From NCBI GenBank assembly GCA_033239125.1, contig BSWB01000005.1, forward strand, positions 104,276,494-104,340,493: a DNA stretch of 64,000 nt. The letters are read 5' to 3'. Position numbers and translations under genes: made by a program. Source of the stretch: Fagopyrum homotropicum. Lineage: Eukaryota; Streptophyta; Magnoliopsida; Caryophyllales; Polygonaceae. The notes below the pieces were generated by a model that saw only the letters and a list, made by a program, of their open reading frames with translations, was not told the DNA's origin and did no database searches. How positions within the stretch are numbered: position 1 is the first letter of the stretch; every line of letters starts with the position of its first letter. Of this stretch, positions 60,701-64,000 are shown piece by piece.

Positions 60701-62126
60701 TAACATTCTTTAGTAAATCTGATGTTATTCTTCTTATCTACCAACCGATCATCACTGGTCAACTCAGACGTGTGAATTCCCCGTTATTACTAGTTAGTCT
60801 GTAGTTGGTCTTCTACCAGATCGTAGACTTACTTTTCTTCTGTCTCTTTCGATGCGGATATACAAGGTGAAAACTTATCCCTTATAGGTTATCCGTTTAT
60901 ACACATTTAGCTCCTTCCACAATTTACAATGTTCTCTTGCATTATTCACCTGCCATCTATGGGTTTATCAAACCTTCCGTGATAGCTTACAAACCCATCT
61001 TCGCGGTTCCTTTTTCCTAAGTTATCGTCTACCTACAGCTCTTTGCAGTGAACCACTAGTATGGTTAACTTAAGTCTCTTGGTGATTGAGTAGTTATTAT
61101 GATCCCTTAAGTCCATCATAATCCTTCCCGCACATGCTTCTTCCTCGGTGGATGTTGTTTTGTAACATTACCTTCATGGAAATCCATTGTCTCAATTTCA
61201 GACTTCTACTATCTTTGATACTTGTGTCGTGCTTTCCTTCAACATTCTCGTGTCTCTAAAGGAGTCAACTCATCTCCATGGTTATGAAATTTATAAATTT
61301 ATTTTTTGTCTTTTAAACTCGATCGTAAATTTTTGTCTTGGTACTCCTTTAATCTTTTACATCTGGGTCAACACTCTATTTTCTCTGCACTCTCATGCTC
61401 ATACTTGTTTATGGTGGCATCCACCTTGGTTGTAGTGTCCTTTAACCCGCCAAGTGTAGTTGTGCTATACTTTGTTTGAATGGTGTTTTGATGTTGTCCT
61501 CTTCAATCCGCGCTCTTATTAGTCCTTACATGCATCTTGAGTTTCACCTCTCGTCGTCATCCCGCTAAAATCCTTGTACGGTTTTCTATCACTTATATTT
61601 GAATTGCTTAATATTCTTTTCTCGCCCGATTGTTCTTGTTGTTAACATCCTCTAGTAATCCTCAACTCCTTAACCACTCGTTCTTCGGACAATTGTAGAA
61701 ACCACCAGGGCGTCCGCCATAATGTAATGTTCCAATCTGGAGTATGAGTCCACTATCTTCTTACAGATATCCTTTAAAATCTCCAAACGTTTTAACATGA
61801 GGCGATGATCGCATCATGATAACTCAACTAAAGGATATTTCATATCTTCTAGGGTAATAACATGCTACATATATATAGATATATATATGTGTATATAACA
61901 TACATAATTGTACAATACTATAAGTCTAAACTAAGCATACTGAGATCCGCGGTAGTAGTGGTGGTCAGCCGTACTTTTCTATCCCCAACTAGACTATGCA
62001 TGCATTTGAAAACCAAAAGTTCTTTTTAAAACTCAGATCCCTTTTCGGGTTCTGCTCAAGTACTTATTCGGTCTTTCTGAAGATTTCAAGTGTCATTGTT
62101 GCCAACCTAGAGCTCTGATACCATGT
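57782..62126 (-). other. Internal region of the second young element, no intact gene
   Basis: The polypurine tract (CTTTTAAGAGGG on the minus strand) and TTTCGGGACGAAACTTC lie at 57782-57816. The primer-side leader (about 61900-62111) matches the first young element: GGTTG.CAACAATG.CACT, then an AATCTTC..AA..CCGAATAAG segment. In between, stops are frequent in all frames and I cannot identify gag, protease, RT or integrase motifs. Confidence 0.75.
62112..62123 (-). other. Primer binding site (tRNA-iMet)
   Basis: TGGTATCAGAGC on the minus strand, three bases from the right LTR, which fixes the element's orientation. Confidence 0.95.
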
Positions 62127-63437
62127 TGTAACACCCCGAATTCTCGGAACTCGGGACATTACTGGTTAGGACCTCACAATGGGTCCCGACCTCAGTTTGA
62201 CAACAATTTTACTAGGATCTTGCAACAAGACACAAATAAGAAAAACCGAAATTTATAAAATAGTATTTTAGAGAGATGAATGCACAACGTCTAACAGCCT
62301 AAAGTACTTAAACCACAAAAAGACTAACTGTCTTTAACAAGAAGAAAGAAACCACAAGGTAAACACCCAACCCCACTCTAAGGAGTACGGAGACCCGGCT
62401 GACCACTACTTCCGGATCACTCAGCTGCTGTTCTAACCTGCGGTAAATCTAAAAACACAACAAAACAACCATTAGCTAGTTATCTAAACATTAGGAGAAT
62501 AATAATAGCACACACACACATAAAATAATAAACACTCATCATGCTTTCAAACAATCCATTTATTATCTTCATTTAAGTCATTCACTCTAATGATACTTAT
62601 TTTGTGACACGAGGGATTCCCAAACCTCGCCTCCGCCCCCGTGTACCCATCAGGAGTGGATCCGATGCATCTCACCGTGTACCTGTATGGTCTGGGTATA
62701 GAGAACCTCCCAGTCTCCTGGCAGAGCTGGGCAGTGATGTCACGGCCCGTTATACATACACTTGGGCCTTAACACATAATAACAACGGTCGTCCTAACAA
62801 GTTGTTATTATAAACACACATCGCACACACCACCATTATCATCCAACTAACATCCAAAAACCGGCTAAGTAAGTCGCATGGACTTACCTGAATCAAATCA
62901 CACTCTCAATGTCCCAACTCGGTCCGCAACCGTAGAAACTGAAATGCCTGTTACACAAGGCATGTGGATCAAAATCACATATCATACTCTTAGAAGTTAC
63001 AACTTCTAAGAAGTACTATCTCAAGAGGAGAATTACGAAAATACACTCTCTTAAGGTAAAAGATAATTTACCCCTGATCCCGGAACTCTCAAAAGTCTAA
63101 CATTAAATTTTCATATTTTCTTTTAGAATTTATTTCTATAATCTGTTTCTCAAGGATAGTTTACTAGAGATTTTAAAGTTATTAAGGTTTAAAAATATTT
63201 TCATAAGTAATACTCGTTAACCGGCAGCCCTTGACTACTCCTCGGAACCATCGCAACCTTTTTCTCTAGTTCCCTATCCGATCACATTACTCTTATCCTT
63301 CCCGGTTCTGATTTTACCACCCGTCTCCTTGATTCCTATCGTCACCACTTTACTCATATACCTCTTTATACACTTATATGTATACATTACTCTAGTAGCT
63401 ATATTTATACCTATATATATATATCCCCCTTCTATAC

Positions 63438-63514
<77 letters not shown>

Positions 63515-64000
63515 CGTACTGTACTAATGCTTATATATATACACATTCTCAGAACTTCCATTTCCTTCATCCAAGTATATATACACGTTTTTAATTTAAA
63601 CCTACCTACACTACACTAATACACATACATGTACACTTATCAAATCCATTCATACATCTATATAACCTATTTATATGTACACTGTACTGGACCATATAAA
63701 TATACTATTTTTTTCCCCTCTTATACAAATATATACACATATACGCATATATACCTTATCCTTATACATATTTACATATCCACACTGCACGGTAGAAGAA
63801 GGTTCACCCGTACAGCACAATTACTCCGCCTCAGCAGGTGAGAGCCGTAGCCTTAGTCGATCGAAACAGCTCCGAATAGACTCTATCGGGCCTATATAAC
63901 ATCAATCGACAATCCCGTTCAACAATATGTAAGCATCGTGCGGAAGGTTAGGTGAAATGGAGAAGGAGGCAGTCGGGTCGGAGTTTACCGGAATCGTATG
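62127..64000 (-). repeat. Right (5') LTR of the second young element, partial
   Basis: Matches 55014-56965 with G for A near 62398, A for G near 62857 and G for A near 63083, and a shorter TA tract. It continues beyond the window. Confidence 0.93.

Noticed and set aside
62112..62123. tRNA fragment
   Set aside because: Only 12 bases complementary to tRNA-iMet are present, placed beside an LTR. This is a primer binding site, as at 23965, 37498 and 46061.

Overview
This is a repeat-dominated stretch of a flowering-plant nuclear genome, most likely a eudicot. The evidence is two spliced plant genes, LTR retrotransposons primed by initiator-Met tRNA, hAT/PIF-type MITEs, a CACTA end and Helitrons with plant-type 3' hairpins ending in CTAG. 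I cannot name the species from the sequence.

Only two host genes are convincing. One (8215-9453, +, three exons) encodes an acidic 333-aa protein with a basic MPSG-type N-terminus and a Cys-rich C-terminus. The other (21190-23024, +, two exons) encodes a 481-aa ANTH/CALM clathrin-assembly adaptor with one NPF and two DLF motifs. Everything else is mobile DNA or its debris.

Layout. 1-1628: 3' part of a LINE with RNase H. 2190-6916: a hAT-like element with CCCGA-rich ends, split by three TA-bounded inverted-repeat elements. 8215-11800: host gene, its flank and a Tourist-type MITE. 12612-20533: an old minus-strand Ty1/copia element (target duplication ATTTA) carrying a Ty3/gypsy 3' end, a 26-bp minisatellite block and a hAT MITE. 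21190-23024: the clathrin adaptor gene. 23292-34604: a plus-strand Helitron holding an LTR with only its primer site, a solo LTR and a complete minus-strand Helitron. 35186-44061: a very young Ty3/gypsy (Tekay/Del-like) element with perfect target duplication GTTGC. 44109 onward: a CACTA end invaded by a Sirevirus-like copia element (44751-52545). That element is followed by an LTR fragment, two abutting minus-strand Helitrons and a second young Tekay-like element (55014 to beyond the window end).

The most interesting signal is in the Tekay-like LTRs. Five otherwise diverged LTR families, on both strands, keep the same ordered set of short palindromes and splice-like sites in their 3' halves. 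Two of these families (35186-44061 and 55014->64000) have nearly identical LTRs, so they moved recently. Their internal regions nevertheless encode no working protein, and one keeps only an RT remnant that lacks the catalytic YxDD block. They look like non-autonomous retrotransposons whose selected content is a structured RNA leader plus the sequences needed in cis, mobilised by proteins made elsewhere.
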